Shown here: positions 37,407-47,400 of the stretch, piece after piece
Layout: each line of letters begins with the position of its first letter
How positions within the stretch are numbered: position 1 is the first letter of the stretch
DNA from: Collimonas arenae
Lineage (GTDB): Bacteria; Pseudomonadota; Gammaproteobacteria; Burkholderiales; Burkholderiaceae_D
Assembly (NCBI RefSeq): GCF_000786695.1
Contig: NZ_CP009962.1
Location: 3,100,001-3,164,000, forward strand
DNA length: 64,000 nt
Direction of reading: 5' to 3'
Notes under the pieces: model-generated
Database searches by the model: none
What the model saw: the letters and a program-made list of their open reading frames with translations, nothing else
What the model was told of the DNA's origin: nothing
Translations under genes and position numbers: made by a program

Positions 37407-37883
37407 ATGGATATCGACCTGACAGATTTGCGCATCCTTCGCCATCTGGAAAAGAATGCTAAAACCACCAATCAAGAACTGGCCGATGCGGTGAACTTGT
37501 CTGCCTCGGCTTGCTTCAGGCGGGTGAAATTAATGGAAGATGCTGGCGTGATCGCCGGATACCGATGCGCAATTTCGGCCAAGGAATGCGGCCTGGAATT
37601 TGAAGCGATAGTGCATGTATCGATGCGGCACGACGTCGATCGCTGGCATGAAAATTTCGTTCAGGCTCTGGGCCGCTGGCCCGAAGTAGTTGAGGCGAGG
37701 ATCGTAACGGGATCAACAAACTACGTGCTGACAGTCCGCACCAGGAACCTGGATCATTATTCCGATTTCGTCCAAAACCAGCTCCATAAAGCGCCCGGCG
37801 TCATGTCGACAAATTCGAATATCGTCCTGGCGACGTTGAAAAGAGATGGATCGCTGCTCGACCTGATCAAGCTATCGTCCTGA
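37407..37883 (+). CDS. Lrp/AsnC-family regulator (158 aa)
   Basis: N-terminal HTH (DLRILRHLEKNAKTTNQELADAVNLSASACFRRVKLMEDAGVI) and a C-terminal RAM/ActR ligand domain with PEVVEARIVTGSTNYVLTVRT, the amino-acid-sensing pattern. Divergent from the aminotransferase gene with a 245-base AT-rich gap, so it probably controls that operon in response to an amino acid. Confidence 0.92.
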   Translation: MDIDLTDLRILRHLEKNAKTTNQELADAVNLSASACFRRVKLMEDAGVIAGYRCAISAKECGLEFEAIVHVSMRHDVDRWHENFVQALGRWPEVVEARIVTGSTNYVLTVRTRNLDHYSDFVQNQLHKAPGVMSTNSNIVLATLKRDGSLLDLIKLSS

Positions 37884-37912
37884 ACATATACGAAGAAAAA
37901 GAAAAATATCTT

Positions 37913-38106
37913 TTATTCTACTTCCGGCATATACAGCGCATACAACTTGTCCTTGTCTTTCGGCTGCGAGCCAGAATTCTCTTGATCAATGCCAGCAAGG
38001 CGCTGAGTGGTGCTTGTTGCGTCGTGAACACTTTACCCAACAGCCAGTCATTATCGCGATAGACGTGACTGACACGCGCACACAGGGTGCGCAACGCCGA
38101 CTTCAT
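37913..38106 (-). pseudogene. IS5-type transposase remnant with frameshift
   Basis: One frame from ATG 38106 reads LLALIKRIL and then loses sense. One frameshift near 37980 restores ENSGSQPKDKDKLYALYMPE and a stop, which resembles the QPKDKxKLYALHAPEVE segment of IS5-family transposases. It has no ends and no catalytic domain. The rest of the stretch 37884–38327 holds only this relic and a terminator. Confidence 0.5.
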
Positions 38107-38281
38107 GTTTGTTCTGGAAGCAGTAGAAAAAAGGATTGTGGATAACATTCTTCAACAATAATTTATATATTTAAATTACCGCATACAACGACTCCAGCGA
38201 TGAAATCAATCGCATCAGAGTAATGGTAATAGACAAAGTTGCGAAAAAAATGCGACAACTCCCCTACGCTTCAATAAAAAA

Positions 38282-38307
38282 AGCCCGCTAACCTTTCGGC
38301 GCGGGCT
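38282..38307 (-). terminator. Terminator of the OmpA-family gene
   Basis: 7-bp arms AGCCCGC / GCGGGCT followed on the minus strand by seven T. It lies 20 bases past the OmpA-like stop. Confidence 0.9.
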
Positions 38308-38327
38308 GAATCCAAATCCAAAATTAA

Positions 38328-39905
38328 TTACTTTTGCTCGCTAAATTCAATACGACGATTTTTGAAACGGCCACTAGCGATATCGTTGTCACCAACAGGT
38401 TTTGAATCACCATATGCCTTAGTGGTCAAAACGCTGGCAGCAATACCTTTTGACACAAAGAAATCGCGCACAGAATCAGCACGCTTTTTCGACAATTCCA
38501 TATTGGTCGCAGGTGCCCCGACATTATCGGTATGGCCATCGATTTCTAACTTGGCATCTTTAGCGCAACTCTGAATAGCAGTTACGGCCTTACCGAATTC
38601 CAGAGCATCTTCCTTTGGAATTTCAAAAGAGCCAGAAGAAAAATTGAACGCATAAGTATTCATGGCCCCCACCACATCGGATGTGGTGCAAGAACCCGGT
38701 TTAAGCGCTGCCAGAGCATCTTCGAATTTTTTCTTGCTGTTGGCTATGGCTTCGGAAAGATCGAACTGTGAAACCACATATCCTGCACCGAAAAGTGCTT
38801 TTGTCTTATCAAGCAAAGCCAGCTTAGGATCTGTTGCAGCGCCGCCGATCTCAATATTATTGCCCTTGATAGTCAACTCTGCATTTGGCAACTTGAGGCT
38901 CGTCAACAAATCAGGCAATTTCTCCAGCCAGCCGGCAGGCTTGGTCGTCGAATCGACTTTGATGTCGGCGGTAACTGCATCGCCATAGACCTTTTTCAAA
39001 TCGCTCAAAATTGCGGCCTTTTCTTCCTCGCTACCCACCGTCGCAGTAACGACGGCTTTGCCGTCTTTGTCTGTTGTTAACGACAGTGACGGCTCGTTCA
39101 CGAGTACGGCAGGGGCAGATGCAACAGCAGGCGCTGCAACTTGCGCTGTTGCTGGGGTCGCCTCTTTATTACAACCGCGCAGGAAGAACAATAATGCAGC
39201 CAAGGCCAACAATGGAATGAGCCACCACCATTTGGCAAGACCTGATTTCTTTTCATCCGGCGCTACAACACTCGCGTTATGGCGCATAGCTTGCGGCATC
39301 TCTACGTGAAATGCCGACAATGCATTTTTGAGTTTGCCGCCAATACCTTCGAAGAACGTTGTCACGGCACCGAAGCCCAACGCCGCCCATACGCCCTCTG
39401 GCAATTTCCCATGAATGAACTGCACTTGGTGCGCCAGCGTAGAAATGAGCGCATGCTGCTGGCCATTGCTGGCTTGGAGGTGATTTTTGATCAAGCCAAA
39501 CAAAGTGGCCGTAGCCAAGCCGGTCATTGATTCTACTGTGCTGACAGGAGCGTTTGTGTGCTGAGCGACAGCAGCTGCCACATCTTCAGCTTTACCGCCG
39601 AGCAAGCCGACAGATTGCTCGCCACCGACTTTGACCAAATTATTCAGTGCTACCGGATTACTGAACACGTTGGTCAAATTGCTGCCAATATTGGCATCAA
39701 CTTTTGATGACATGATCGAAGAATACAATGCGCGAGCCCCTTCCGGCGTCTCGGCCTTCTTCACCAAAGAGCCAATCAATGTTGGCACGACAGTGTCAAA
39801 AACAGTTTTGGCTTTGTTTGCATCAATGCCGAAATGGGCGCCTATTAGCTGAATTGTTTGTCCACCCAGTATGGTTTGCGCAAGCTGCAAGAGATTCACA
39901 CTCAT
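38328..39905 (-). CDS. DUF937 + OmpA-family envelope protein (525 aa)
   Basis: Domain order: DUF937 (residues about 1–150, VNLLQLAQTILGGQTIQLIG onward), a cytoplasmic linker, one membrane segment (WWWLIPLLALAALLFFLRGC), a BON-like middle part, and a C-terminal OmpA peptidoglycan-binding domain (IDGHTDNVGAPATNMELSKKRADSV … RFKNRRIEF). The N-terminus has no signal peptide, so the topology is cytoplasmic domain, one helix, periplasmic OmpA domain, tethering the membrane to the cell wall. GGGGAT precedes the ATG. A G10 tract lies about 170 bases upstream. Confidence 0.88.
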   Translation of the reverse strand: MSVNLLQLAQTILGGQTIQLIGAHFGIDANKAKTVFDTVVPTLIGSLVKKAETPEGARALYSSIMSSKVDANIGSNLTNVFSNPVALNNLVKVGGEQSVGLLGGKAEDVAAAVAQHTNAPVSTVESMTGLATATLFGLIKNHLQASNGQQHALISTLAHQVQFIHGKLPEGVWAALGFGAVTTFFEGIGGKLKNALSAFHVEMPQAMRHNASVVAPDEKKSGLAKWWWLIPLLALAALLFFLRGCNKEATPATAQVAAPAVASAPAVLVNEPSLSLTTDKDGKAVVTATVGSEEEKAAILSDLKKVYGDAVTADIKVDSTTKPAGWLEKLPDLLTSLKLPNAELTIKGNNIEIGGAATDPKLALLDKTKALFGAGYVVSQFDLSEAIANSKKKFEDALAALKPGSCTTSDVVGAMNTYAFNFSSGSFEIPKEDALEFGKAVTAIQSCAKDAKLEIDGHTDNVGAPATNMELSKKRADSVRDFFVSKGIAASVLTTKAYGDSKPVGDNDIASGRFKNRRIEFSEQK

Positions 39906-40517
39906 ATTAGTATCCCCAGAAAATATGGTTACGTTGAAAAATATTAACGATGAACTCTAACTGTTTTTGACTAAACCATTGGTGAACTTATGTTAATTAA
40001 ATCGAATTCTAACAAGGAAATTTAATGAACAATTACTTACATTAAATGACGTAAAAATTTGACTTGTGAGTGGGCGGGGGGGGGGATTCTATTTTTGTCT
40101 TTTTGGGGACAATAGATAATGAATGAAGCCTCTTACACAAATTTCTTCATGTTGGTGGCAATAATTTCATCAACCACAATGAGTGAAACGGCATATGCAA
40201 CGGTGCGCTGATAATCCGATTACCAGCAGCAATATCATTACCGAATTCGCCTCATGGAACTCAATGTCAAAAAATGTCTATTTTCAGTTGTTTTCAAATA
40301 AACCTACATGAAAAAATAAACGTCTTTTTCCGTACGCTCCAACGTCTGATGTCTCAATGCGATTTCCCTTAATTTCCAGCACATCGCGATACACCTTTTC
40401 TATTTCATTGAGGAAGACCACGATGCAAGGGTGCTGGCGAACGGCCAGCCGATATCCAAGATGCGTTTCGGCGCAAGCACGCCAAGTAATAATGCATGGG
40501 TATGGAATGGGGGATTG
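39906..40517. other. AT-rich gene-free stretch with a G10 run (40076–40085)
   Basis: About 600 bases between the OmpA-like start and the 3' end of the HilA-like gene. The notable feature is the uninterrupted run of ten G within GGGCGGGGGGGGGG. It lies about 171–180 bases upstream of the OmpA-like ATG, probably outside a core promoter. No convincing gene is present. Confidence 0.7.
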
Positions 40518-41873
40518 CTACATATTCGCGACACGGGAAAATACACTCAAACGTACCTCTGGGTAATCAGGATGTTTGTGCAGCCCGAGATTTTCCGGCA
40601 TATTCAATATTATTGGCAATGATCCACAGCCACAGGCCACCGCCTTCTTTACCCTCGTCATTGCTTCTTCAAGCATCCCCATCGACAGTAGTGCTGCCGT
40701 ATATATGGCGTGAATGCTGGCGCCTTCTTTAGATTCTTTTTCAACAATCTCAAGAGCCCCGGCATGATCTCCGCACCGTGCAAGAATATAGGAGACAGCT
40801 CCGGACGCAAGCGCCCACGTTGCACGGGTTCGTGCAAAATGCCGTGCCGCATGTGCAATTTCAGGTTGCGGATCCTTCGTCGCCAATGTGCATAGCAAAT
40901 ATAAATAAGTTTGCACACTGTCTTTATGAGAAAGGTATGCGGCTCGAGCTAATGTGACAGCCTCGTTCACATCTCCGCTGGCTAAAGCACCTGCACGAGC
41001 GAGCATAACGGCCAAATGCGGCGAGAAAGGGTTTAACTCAACTGCGGTGCGAAATACGGCTACGGCATCCGAATAAGCACCCTCAATGAGCAGGTGCAAT
41101 CCATAATTCAGGTTTGCAGTGGCGTCGTCGGGAAACATGGCCAACGCCCTTTTATGCCGAAGACGGGCTTCGTGAAAATCCCATTTACAATCTAACAAAT
41201 GTCCTATTTGCGATTGCAAGCCAGATGTTTGAGGCGCTATACCCTCAACCCATTCAAGCATCGTCAAGCCTTTATCTATTACAGATCGATTTACGTCAGC
41301 ACCGTAGTTTATTTTACTCACTGCACACTGCGCCAAAAGTAATTTAGCAGCCACGCAATCGGGTGCGCTTGCAATTGTGTTTCGTAAAACCAGTTCAGCT
41401 CGATCAATCGCTTCCAGGGAGCGTTGCTCAAGCAATTGCCGCGCGTGCATACACGCTTGAATCAGTGCAGGATCATTTTTTTCAGGATCCAATGGGCGAG
41501 CATGGATAGTTGACGACGAAACAATTGAGGCGCTTGCCGCCACCTCTTCAGGCAAAATTGTTAATCGATATCCCCCCCTATAAAATGCATTTATCCGAAT
41601 CAATTTAAAAGGTGACAGCGAACAGCGAAGTCTGGTTATGCAACGGACAAGGGCGTCGTCGGACATGCGTCCTGCCCATATACTCTTAGAAAACTCCGCT
41701 TTGGAAACCACTTTCGGCCATGCCTCAAGCAACAAGCGGAATACGCCGCGTTCTTTTGGTGACAGGAAGAGAAAAGCATCTTTAAAGAAAATAAAGCCAT
41801 CCTGATCAACTATAAATCCGGCGACGTGTGGACTAATATCTGAGGTCGCATGTAATTTGATATTCATTTTCAT
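40518..41873 (-). CDS. HilA-like regulator 1: winged helix + TPR (451 aa)
   Basis: OmpR-type winged helix in the first 105 residues (LSPKERGVFRLLLEAWPKVV … DDALVRCITRLRCSL … YRGGYRLTI) followed by an alpha-helical TPR-like region to the end (for example DDATANLNYGLHLLIEGAYSDAVAVFRTAVELNPFSP). No receiver domain and no membrane segment, so it resembles HilA rather than CadC. Very close to the gene at 53.5 kb, and the two lie on either side of the giant adhesin. ATG 41867 is an equally good start. AT-rich by eye compared with the left half of the window. Confidence 0.85.
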   Translation of the reverse strand: MKMNIKLHATSDISPHVAGFIVDQDGFIFFKDAFLFLSPKERGVFRLLLEAWPKVVSKAEFSKSIWAGRMSDDALVRCITRLRCSLSPFKLIRINAFYRGGYRLTILPEEVAASASIVSSSTIHARPLDPEKNDPALIQACMHARQLLEQRSLEAIDRAELVLRNTIASAPDCVAAKLLLAQCAVSKINYGADVNRSVIDKGLTMLEWVEGIAPQTSGLQSQIGHLLDCKWDFHEARLRHKRALAMFPDDATANLNYGLHLLIEGAYSDAVAVFRTAVELNPFSPHLAVMLARAGALASGDVNEAVTLARAAYLSHKDSVQTYLYLLCTLATKDPQPEIAHAARHFARTRATWALASGAVSYILARCGDHAGALEIVEKESKEGASIHAIYTAALLSMGMLEEAMTRVKKAVACGCGSLPIILNMPENLGLHKHPDYPEVRLSVFSRVANM

Positions 41874-42012
41874 TACTTCAACAACTTATTTTAATTTTGT
41901 ATTTATCGAAAATAGCACCCTACTCGCCTGATCGTTTTCACAGCGGCTTTCGGGTCAATGTTTTCGACCTCATTAAAAGGTTCTCCAACTAGAACCGCAG
42001 GTATTTGCTTAC

Positions 42013-42804
42013 TTATCCGTTTGACGGCATGAATGGCTTCAGCCATTCCGCGATCTGTGGTCGGTACATTGCATGCAAACCGTCGCTAAAGCTGAGAACC
42101 CGCAACTCGAAGCGCGCCGCCAGCGCGGTCAACGCCTCCAGCGTATAGAAGGAAATATGGCCGTTGCGAGGCGCGCAATACCACCAGTTGTGCAAGTCTC
42201 CATCAACCGCTTGTGGTGTACAGAGCAAAGTGCTGAACAGCACCGCGCCATCAGGGCTGAGGAATCTGTTGATGTCCTTGACGAGGGCTATCGGGTCCTG
42301 CACGTGTTCGAATACTTCGAAGCAAGTCACCATGTTGAACTGTCGATCAGGACGCCGGGTGGAGGAGAACGGATCGAAGCTGGCAACGGAGTCAAAGCCG
42401 TTTTGTTCGAGAATTTCAGTCATCAAGCCCATGCCTGAACCATAGTCGAGCAAGCTGGTCCGCTCCCTAACGCTCCCCATGTTGTGCATGATTAGATCAG
42501 CATTGGAGCGTGGCCTGGCGCCAAGGTAATCCGGATCATGGCGGACGTAGTCGTCGTTGTAAATGTGCGTAGCAAAATCTTCGGCGCTCCAGTTGTCGAG
42601 CGCCCGGGTGAAGGTGAAGCCGCAAGCACCGCAGCGGTAAAAGTACACCGGCCAGCCCGCATAGGGATCAACCTTCTTACCCGCATGTACATCCGCGCCG
42701 CATCTGGAAAAATCAACCACGCCAACCAGCGTTGAAGTCTGAGCGCAACATTTGCACGGAGTGATTTCTGGAACTTTATTGCATGCGTAAGGATTATGAT
42801 TCAT
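42013..42804 (-). CDS. Class I SAM-dependent methyltransferase with N-terminal zinc-ribbon-like Cys (263 aa)
   Basis: N-terminal Cys clusters (CKCC and YRCGACGF) likely bind zinc. The methyltransferase core has motif I LLDYGSGMGLMTEIL, then FNMVTCFEVFEHVQDP and FLSPDGAVLFSTLL. This architecture is common among sugar and polysaccharide methyltransferases (methyltransf_23 type with a zinc-binding head). It sits beside a broken glycosyltransferase gene and the adhesin, so a role in modifying surface glycans is plausible but unproven. No clear ribosome site. Confidence 0.8.
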   Translation of the reverse strand: MNHNPYACNKVPEITPCKCCAQTSTLVGVVDFSRCGADVHAGKKVDPYAGWPVYFYRCGACGFTFTRALDNWSAEDFATHIYNDDYVRHDPDYLGARPRSNADLIMHNMGSVRERTSLLDYGSGMGLMTEILEQNGFDSVASFDPFSSTRRPDRQFNMVTCFEVFEHVQDPIALVKDINRFLSPDGAVLFSTLLCTPQAVDGDLHNWWYCAPRNGHISFYTLEALTALAARFELRVLSFSDGLHAMYRPQIAEWLKPFMPSNG

Positions 42805-43038
42805 AGGGGAGTGAAATGTGAAAAGGCGGTCATGGGGAACGCCATCCCTGGATGGTCATCCTGGCAAACTCTTGTACTTTGATGAGGGTTGCTGAGTTGA
42901 GCCGCTCAGAAAATCACCCCATCACTGAAAAAAAACATTCCGCTCGCGACAATCTTAACTAGCCTCTTAATAGCCATCCCCGACGATTGGAAGTATTTGT
43001 CCACGCTAGAATAAGGTGCCACTCCAAAATTTCTATCA

Positions 43039-43757
43039 TTACCGACCTGACTTGTCGTCTTTTACAAGCAATACCGCGCTCATTTCAGCAATCGTTTGCG
43101 ACCAATCTCCCAGCGTAGTTTGGCGGTACAGGCGCATAGAGGAATACCAAGGTATGAAGCGCGGCCAGTCGCACCATCGATAATCACACGCCTGCGATAA
43201 CAACAGCCACACAGGACGATTACGCGCACCAGCCAGATGCGCAGGTGCTGAATCAATCGAAATGAACAAGTCGAGATGTTCCAACTTTTCAGCAGGCCAT
43301 GAAGTGCTCGCAGCGCCTGGCAATAAATAACCGTAGCCCCCTCTTTCCACAGATTTTCCATGTATCGAGAAAATTGCAGCAGATCGCCGATACCCCCTTC
43401 GCCGGCGACCAAAATACTTTTTCCTGCCACCGATTGATCGCAGAGAACCTTGTCCTTGCATGGCAAGAACCAGCTATTGTCCCCGTTGAATGAGATCAAC
43501 CGCGTCCAAACTTCACACCATTCAGGCTCATGAAGTGACTTTTGCAGCAAATGAGCTTCATGATATTTTCCCAGACGGTATTTCACAAACGCCAATTCCA
43601 ATTTGATCTGGTAGTAGGTTTTCGGGTTGGACTCCAACAACGGCAGCACATCTCGCAGCACAACTTCGGCCTGCTCGAACATGCCGAGACAGCTTATATC
43701 GTAGCCAAGCTGGGCGCGACAAGGACTCGTTTGTAAAAACGGGCAGTCAACCTAAAC
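43039..43757 (-). pseudogene. Decayed TPR–glycosyltransferase (GT9-like) gene
   Basis: The 5' part is open back to a TAG near 43757 and reads CRAQLGYDISCLG then FEQAEVVLRDVLPLL, a TPR; it continues into SILVAGEGGIGDLLQFSRYM, the start of a heptosyltransferase-like domain. After about 43320 the sense moves to another frame: LEHLDLFISIDSAPAHLAGA, RNRPVWLLLSQACDYRWCDW, the GT9-type C-terminus ending GDWSQTIAEM. The central part of the domain (about 100 residues expected) is missing. So the gene is 5' truncated, internally deleted and frameshifted. Intact relatives are often encoded beside autotransporter adhesins they glycosylate. Confidence 0.75.
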
Positions 43758-43783
43758 TCCCCAATTGGCCCTGTATCTCAGCA

Positions 43784-44227
43784 CTAACCTACTAATGACA
43801 ACCAGTGCAAAGTCGAAACGTCAGTCTCAGAACTGACTTCTTCATTGATAGGAGCCTGGGCGAAACTTGAGTTATAAACTTCCCGATTGGTTTTCCTTAA
43901 TGCCTTCCGCACCTTACTTACTTTTCTGTACTCCCCTAAATCAGCGATTTTTTTGATTGCGCCATATAACTCGTCGTCATCAGCTATATCTTCAACGAGT
44001 TGCTGCCAGATGCCACTTTCATTCCAACGCTTAAAGCGCATATAAACGGTATTCCACTTCCCGAATTTCGAGGGCAACTTGCTCCACAATCCCCCCTTTT
44101 CTCCCAACACATACCAAAGTACTGCATCGATAAATAGACGGTTGTCGCGTCCCTTAGCTCCCGAATCGCCGTATTTACCGAGCATTAACGGCTCCAGTCT
44201 TCTCCATTGATCGTCTCGAAGAATCAT
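43784..44227 (-). CDS. Stand-alone IS5-family DUF4096 domain protein (147 aa)
   Basis: Residues 1–100 match the N-terminal DNA-binding part of IS427-group IS5 transposases (LRDDQWRRLEPLML … DNRLFIDAVLWYV … FGKWNTVYMRFKRW). The DDE half is absent; instead a 40-residue tail follows (KVRKALRKTNREVYNSSFAQ). No second ORF and no terminal repeats were found. ATG 44227 has GGAG six bases upstream. Either a truncated IS or a domesticated DNA-binding protein next to the adhesin. A perfect 8-bp inverted repeat (TCGCCGCA / TGCGGCGA, 44263–44299) lies just upstream. Confidence 0.7.
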   Translation of the reverse strand: MILRDDQWRRLEPLMLGKYGDSGAKGRDNRLFIDAVLWYVLGEKGGLWSKLPSKFGKWNTVYMRFKRWNESGIWQQLVEDIADDDELYGAIKKIADLGEYRKVSKVRKALRKTNREVYNSSFAQAPINEEVSSETDVSTLHWLSLVG

Positions 44228-44442
44228 GATGAACTCCAATACTAATTTACATATCTAAAAAATCGCCGCATTAAAGTCATGAATGCTTCTTTGCGGCGAC
44301 ACTTCCAATGCCATTCAATTTTTCAAATAATTGTGCTTTAATAAATTCAAAGAACAACTTTCGATCATGATCAGCCCCACACCTGCATTATTACGATGGG
44401 GCATCCATGACAAGCTTCAAAGCGTCAAGACTGACGTCCTGA

Positions 44443-47400
44443 TCACCATGAAAATCCAACGCCGGCGTTAATCAACGTATGGCTGGCAGATGTTGTGCTT
44501 ACGCCCAATTTGATGACGGTGTTTTGATTCACCCGAGCACTTGCACCAATCGCAAGCGCTGTGTATCCGGCGTAACTTCCCATCCCCGCACCCAACGCGA
44601 ATGTCTTGCCATAATCTACTTGTGGTATGCCAGCCAGCGCTCCCGCCATCGCCACCCCGCTGTAGGCGATACGTTGAACATTGCCGACCTGATTTTGAAC
44701 GTTAGTCAATTGCGATACATTCACAGCATCGGTCGGATTGACGCCAGCGGCCACGTTGGTGATACGGCGCTCACTGCCAGGAGCACCTACAGACACCGTA
44801 TTGTCCTGATCGGCTATGGAACCGGCACCCAGCGCTACGGAATTGGTGCCGGTTGCTTGCGCCCCTGCCCCCATCGCCACCGAGTTATTGCCGGCGGCAA
44901 GCGAGTTATAGCCAATTGCCACAGTAGGATCACCGGTGGCCTGGGCGTTATAGCCGAGCGCCACCGCACCCGCCGAGGAGGCCAGCGCGCGGAAACCAAC
45001 CGCGGTGGTATTGGTAGCGGTCGCTTGCGCGTTGGAGCCAAGCGCTGTGGCGCCATCTTTAGTCGCTTGCGCACACAGGCCTGTTCCAGTTGCATCAATG
45101 CCATTGACGGTGGTACAGGTCGATGGTGTAACCGTCTTCACGACAGCACCATTGGTGCCGAGGGTCTGGACTGTGCCGTCGCCGTTAGAACCACCCATGA
45201 TGGTTCCACCCAGCATGGCGCCATTCGCGGCAGCAGCATTCGACGCATCTGCCAACGGCTTCAGCGCTGCATTTCCAGCGGCCACAGCCACCAGGCCAGT
45301 TGACAGAGAGCCAATTTGATTTAGCCCCGTCGACAAGGACGACAATCCCGTCGATAACGACGTTACGTTGCTGTTGGTGCTGCTCAAACCGGTGGACAAC
45401 GAAGAAATACCACTTGCCGCAGTGCTCAAACCGGTCGACGTCGATGTCGACAGCGACGTGACGTTACTGCTAATCGTGCTCAGGCCAGTTGAAGTTGCTG
45501 TCGACAGCGATGACACATTGCTGTTGGTGCTACTCAAACCAGTCGACAGCGAAGCGATCCCGGTCGACGTAGAGGTCGACAGCGACGTCACGTTGCTGTT
45601 AGTCGTGCTCAAGCCTGTCGACAAGGAAGCGATGCCGCTTGTCGCCGTACTCAGGCCGCTCGAAGTCGATGTCGACAGAGATGACAACTGACTGAAATTG
45701 ACCGCATCTGTTGGCTTCACACCAGCCGCAACGTTAGTCAACGTCACCGGTGTAGTTGCGCCGACTCCACCCAATGTAACGCTGGTGTGACCAGGATTGT
45801 CGTACTGAACTGAATTTGCAACACCAGTAGACAAGGACGCAAACCCCGTCGATGTCGACGTCGACAATGAAGTCAAATTGCTATTCGTTGTGTTCAGGCC
45901 AGTGGACAGCGAACCGATGTTGCTGGCGTTGGTGCTGATACCGGTCGAGGTTGAAGTCGACAACGACGTTATGTTGCTGTTGGTGGTGCTCAGGCCAGTG
46001 GACAGCGAGCCAATGTTGCTGGCATTGGTGCTGATCCCTGTCGATGTCGACGTCGACAGCGACGTCACGTTGCTGTTGGTCGTGCTCAAGCCGGTGGACA
46101 GCGAACCGATGTTGCTAGCGTTGGTGCTGATGCCGGTCGAGGTCGACGTGGACAACGACGTCACATTGCTGTTGGTCGTGCTCAAGCCAGTGGACAACGA
46201 ACCGATGTTGCTGGCGTTGGTGCTGATACCGGTTGAGGTCGACGTCGACAGCGATGTCACATTGCTGTTGGTCGTACTCAGGCCGGTCGACAACGAACCA
46301 ATGTTGCTGGCGTTGGTGCTGATCCCGGTCGAGGTTGACGTCGACAACGACGTTACGTTGCTATTAGTCGTGCTCAGCCCCGTCGACAGCGAACCGATGT
46401 TGCTGGCGTTGGTGCTGATCCCTGTCGAGGCAGAAGTCGACAGCGATGTCACATTGCTATTGGTCGTACTCAGGCCGGTCGACAAGGAACCGATATTGCT
46501 GGCGTTAGTGCTGATCCCTGTCGAGGTCGAGGTCGACAACGAAGTCACATTGCTGTTGGTCGTGCTCAGGCCAGTCGACAGCGAACCGATGTTGCTGGCG
46601 TTGGTGCTGATCCCTGTCGACGTCGACGTCGACAGCGAAGTCACATTGCTGTTGGTGGTGCTCAGGCCAGTGGACAACGAACCAATGTTGCTGGCGTTGG
46701 TGCTGATGCCAGTCGAGGTCGAGGTCGATAGCGAAGTCACATTGCTGTTGGTCGTGCTTAGACCAGTCGACAGCGAACCAATGTTGCTGGCGTTGGTGCT
46801 GATGCCGGTCGAGGCCGACGTCGACAACGACGTGACGTTGCTGTTGGTGGTGCTCAGGCCAGTCGACAGCGAGCCGATGTTGCTGGCGTTGGTGCTGATC
46901 CCTGTCGACGTTGACGTCGACAGGGAGGTCACGTTGCTGTTGGTCGTGCTCAGGCCAGTCGACAACGAACCGATATTGCTGGCGTTGGTGCTGATCCCGG
47001 TCGATGCCGAAGTCGACAACGACGTCACGTTGCTGTTGGTCGTGCTCAGGCTAGTGGACAACGAACCAATGTTGCTGGCGTTGGTGCTGATCCCGGTCGA
47101 GGTTGAAGTCGACAACGACGTTACGTTGCTGTTGGTGGTGCTCAGGCCGGTCGACAACGAACCAATGTTGCTGGCGTTGGTGCTGATCCCTGTCGACGTT
47201 GACGTCGACAGCGAGGTCACGTTGCTGTTGGTCGTGCTCAGGCCGGTCGACAACGAATCGATATTGCTGGCGTTGGTGCTGATGCCAGTCGACGTCGAAG
47301 TCGACAGCGAAGTCACGTTGCTGTTGGTCGTGCTCAGGCCGGTGGACAGCGAACCAATGTTGCTGGCGTTGGTGCTGATCCCGGTTGAGGTCGACGTCGA

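Noticed and set aside
44240..44442. Inverted repeats downstream of the adhesin considered as its terminator
   Set aside because: The 8-bp arms at 44263–44299 are more than 140 bases past the stop and lack a T tract on the minus strand; an operator for the small IS5-like gene is as likely.
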